NCBI GenBank assembly: GCA_934292725.1
Contig: CAKQXY010000034.1
Location: forward strand, 1-41,897
DNA length: 41,897 bases
Direction: 5' to 3'
Source of the DNA: an uncultured Lachnospiraceae bacterium
GTDB taxonomy: Bacteria > Bacillota > Clostridia > Lachnospirales > Lachnospiraceae
Shown piece after piece: positions 41,807 to 41,897 of the stretch. Position numbers and translations under genes: made by a program. Below the pieces are notes generated by a model, which was not told where the DNA came from, searched no databases, and saw nothing but the letters and a program-made list of their open reading frames with translations. Each line of letters opens with the position of its first letter. Within the stretch, counting starts at the first letter, position 1.

Positions 41807-41897
41807 AAAATGTCAAGGAGGAAGTTTGAAACAAAGAAGTAGAGGTTACCCGAGAAAATAGAGCATAACAAATAAACCATCCCAGGGATAGCTTGAA

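Noticed and set aside
41814..41897. Divergent plus-strand gene after GGAGG
   Set aside because: Both frames behind the site stop within about a dozen codons, and no protein can be supported before the window ends.

Overview
The window looks like chromosome from a low-GC, Gram-positive gut anaerobe, most likely a Lachnospiraceae clostridium (Blautia, Ruminococcus or Dorea type). The grounds are the strong AGGAGG ribosome binding sites, sigma-A type promoters, the oxygen-independent (Cbi) cobalamin route, exported proteins with Gram-positive signal peptides, a permuted GH3 beta-glucosidase, and a short-chain dehydrogenase that closely resembles bile-acid 12-alpha-hydroxysteroid dehydrogenases. 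Almost all genes lie on the minus strand. The exceptions are a two-gene cassette at 2581-3946 and a malic enzyme at 24063-25262. No database search was possible; identifications rest on motif recognition.

Layout. 94-2138 (minus): PP-loop tRNA thiolase-like protein, deoxyinosine-type DNA glycosylase and alpha/beta hydrolase. 2351-4316: an AT-rich cassette (exported protein plus small membrane protein) bracketed by an 85% identical 60-bp direct repeat, followed by strongly structured non-coding DNA. 4316-7901 (minus): trans-sulfuration enzyme, MalY/PatB C-S lyase and cysteine desulfurase, a sulfur amino acid operon with a clear promoter. 8044-14211 (minus): oligopeptide ABC transporter oppABCDF plus a small membrane protein, with an intercistronic terminator after oppA. 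14353-18940 (minus): a GGDEF-REC-HD-GYP c-di-GMP protein co-transcribed with a domain-swapped GH3 glucosidase. 19090-23567 (minus): a putative 12-alpha-HSDH and, upstream, a large hybrid sensor kinase. 24063-25262 (plus): malic enzyme.

25452-40947 is a B12 region of about 15 kb, all minus. It starts with a promoter and a cobalamin riboswitch. Next come an exported CbiK-type chelatase, a NEAT-like lipoprotein, a lipoprotein binding protein, a FecCD/BtuC permease and a BtuD-like ATPase with an extra C-terminal domain. TcdA follows, and then cbiC, D, F, G, H, a cbiJ-E-T fusion and cbiA. The cytoplasmic enzymes build the corrin ring. The exported chelatase and transporter suggest metal-tetrapyrrole handling at the cell surface under B12 control. 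cbiL and the late genes (cbiP, cbiB, cobU/S/T) are not in the window. The right end holds a 3' remnant of an IS3-family transposase next to a TetR regulator.

Four intergenic copies (75-134, 23674-23946, 34565-34756, 36936-36991) of a palindromic, MITE-like repeat family with ends related to TTACARTTCACG are scattered through the window. One supplies the C-terminus of a gene and another sits inside the B12 transporter operon.
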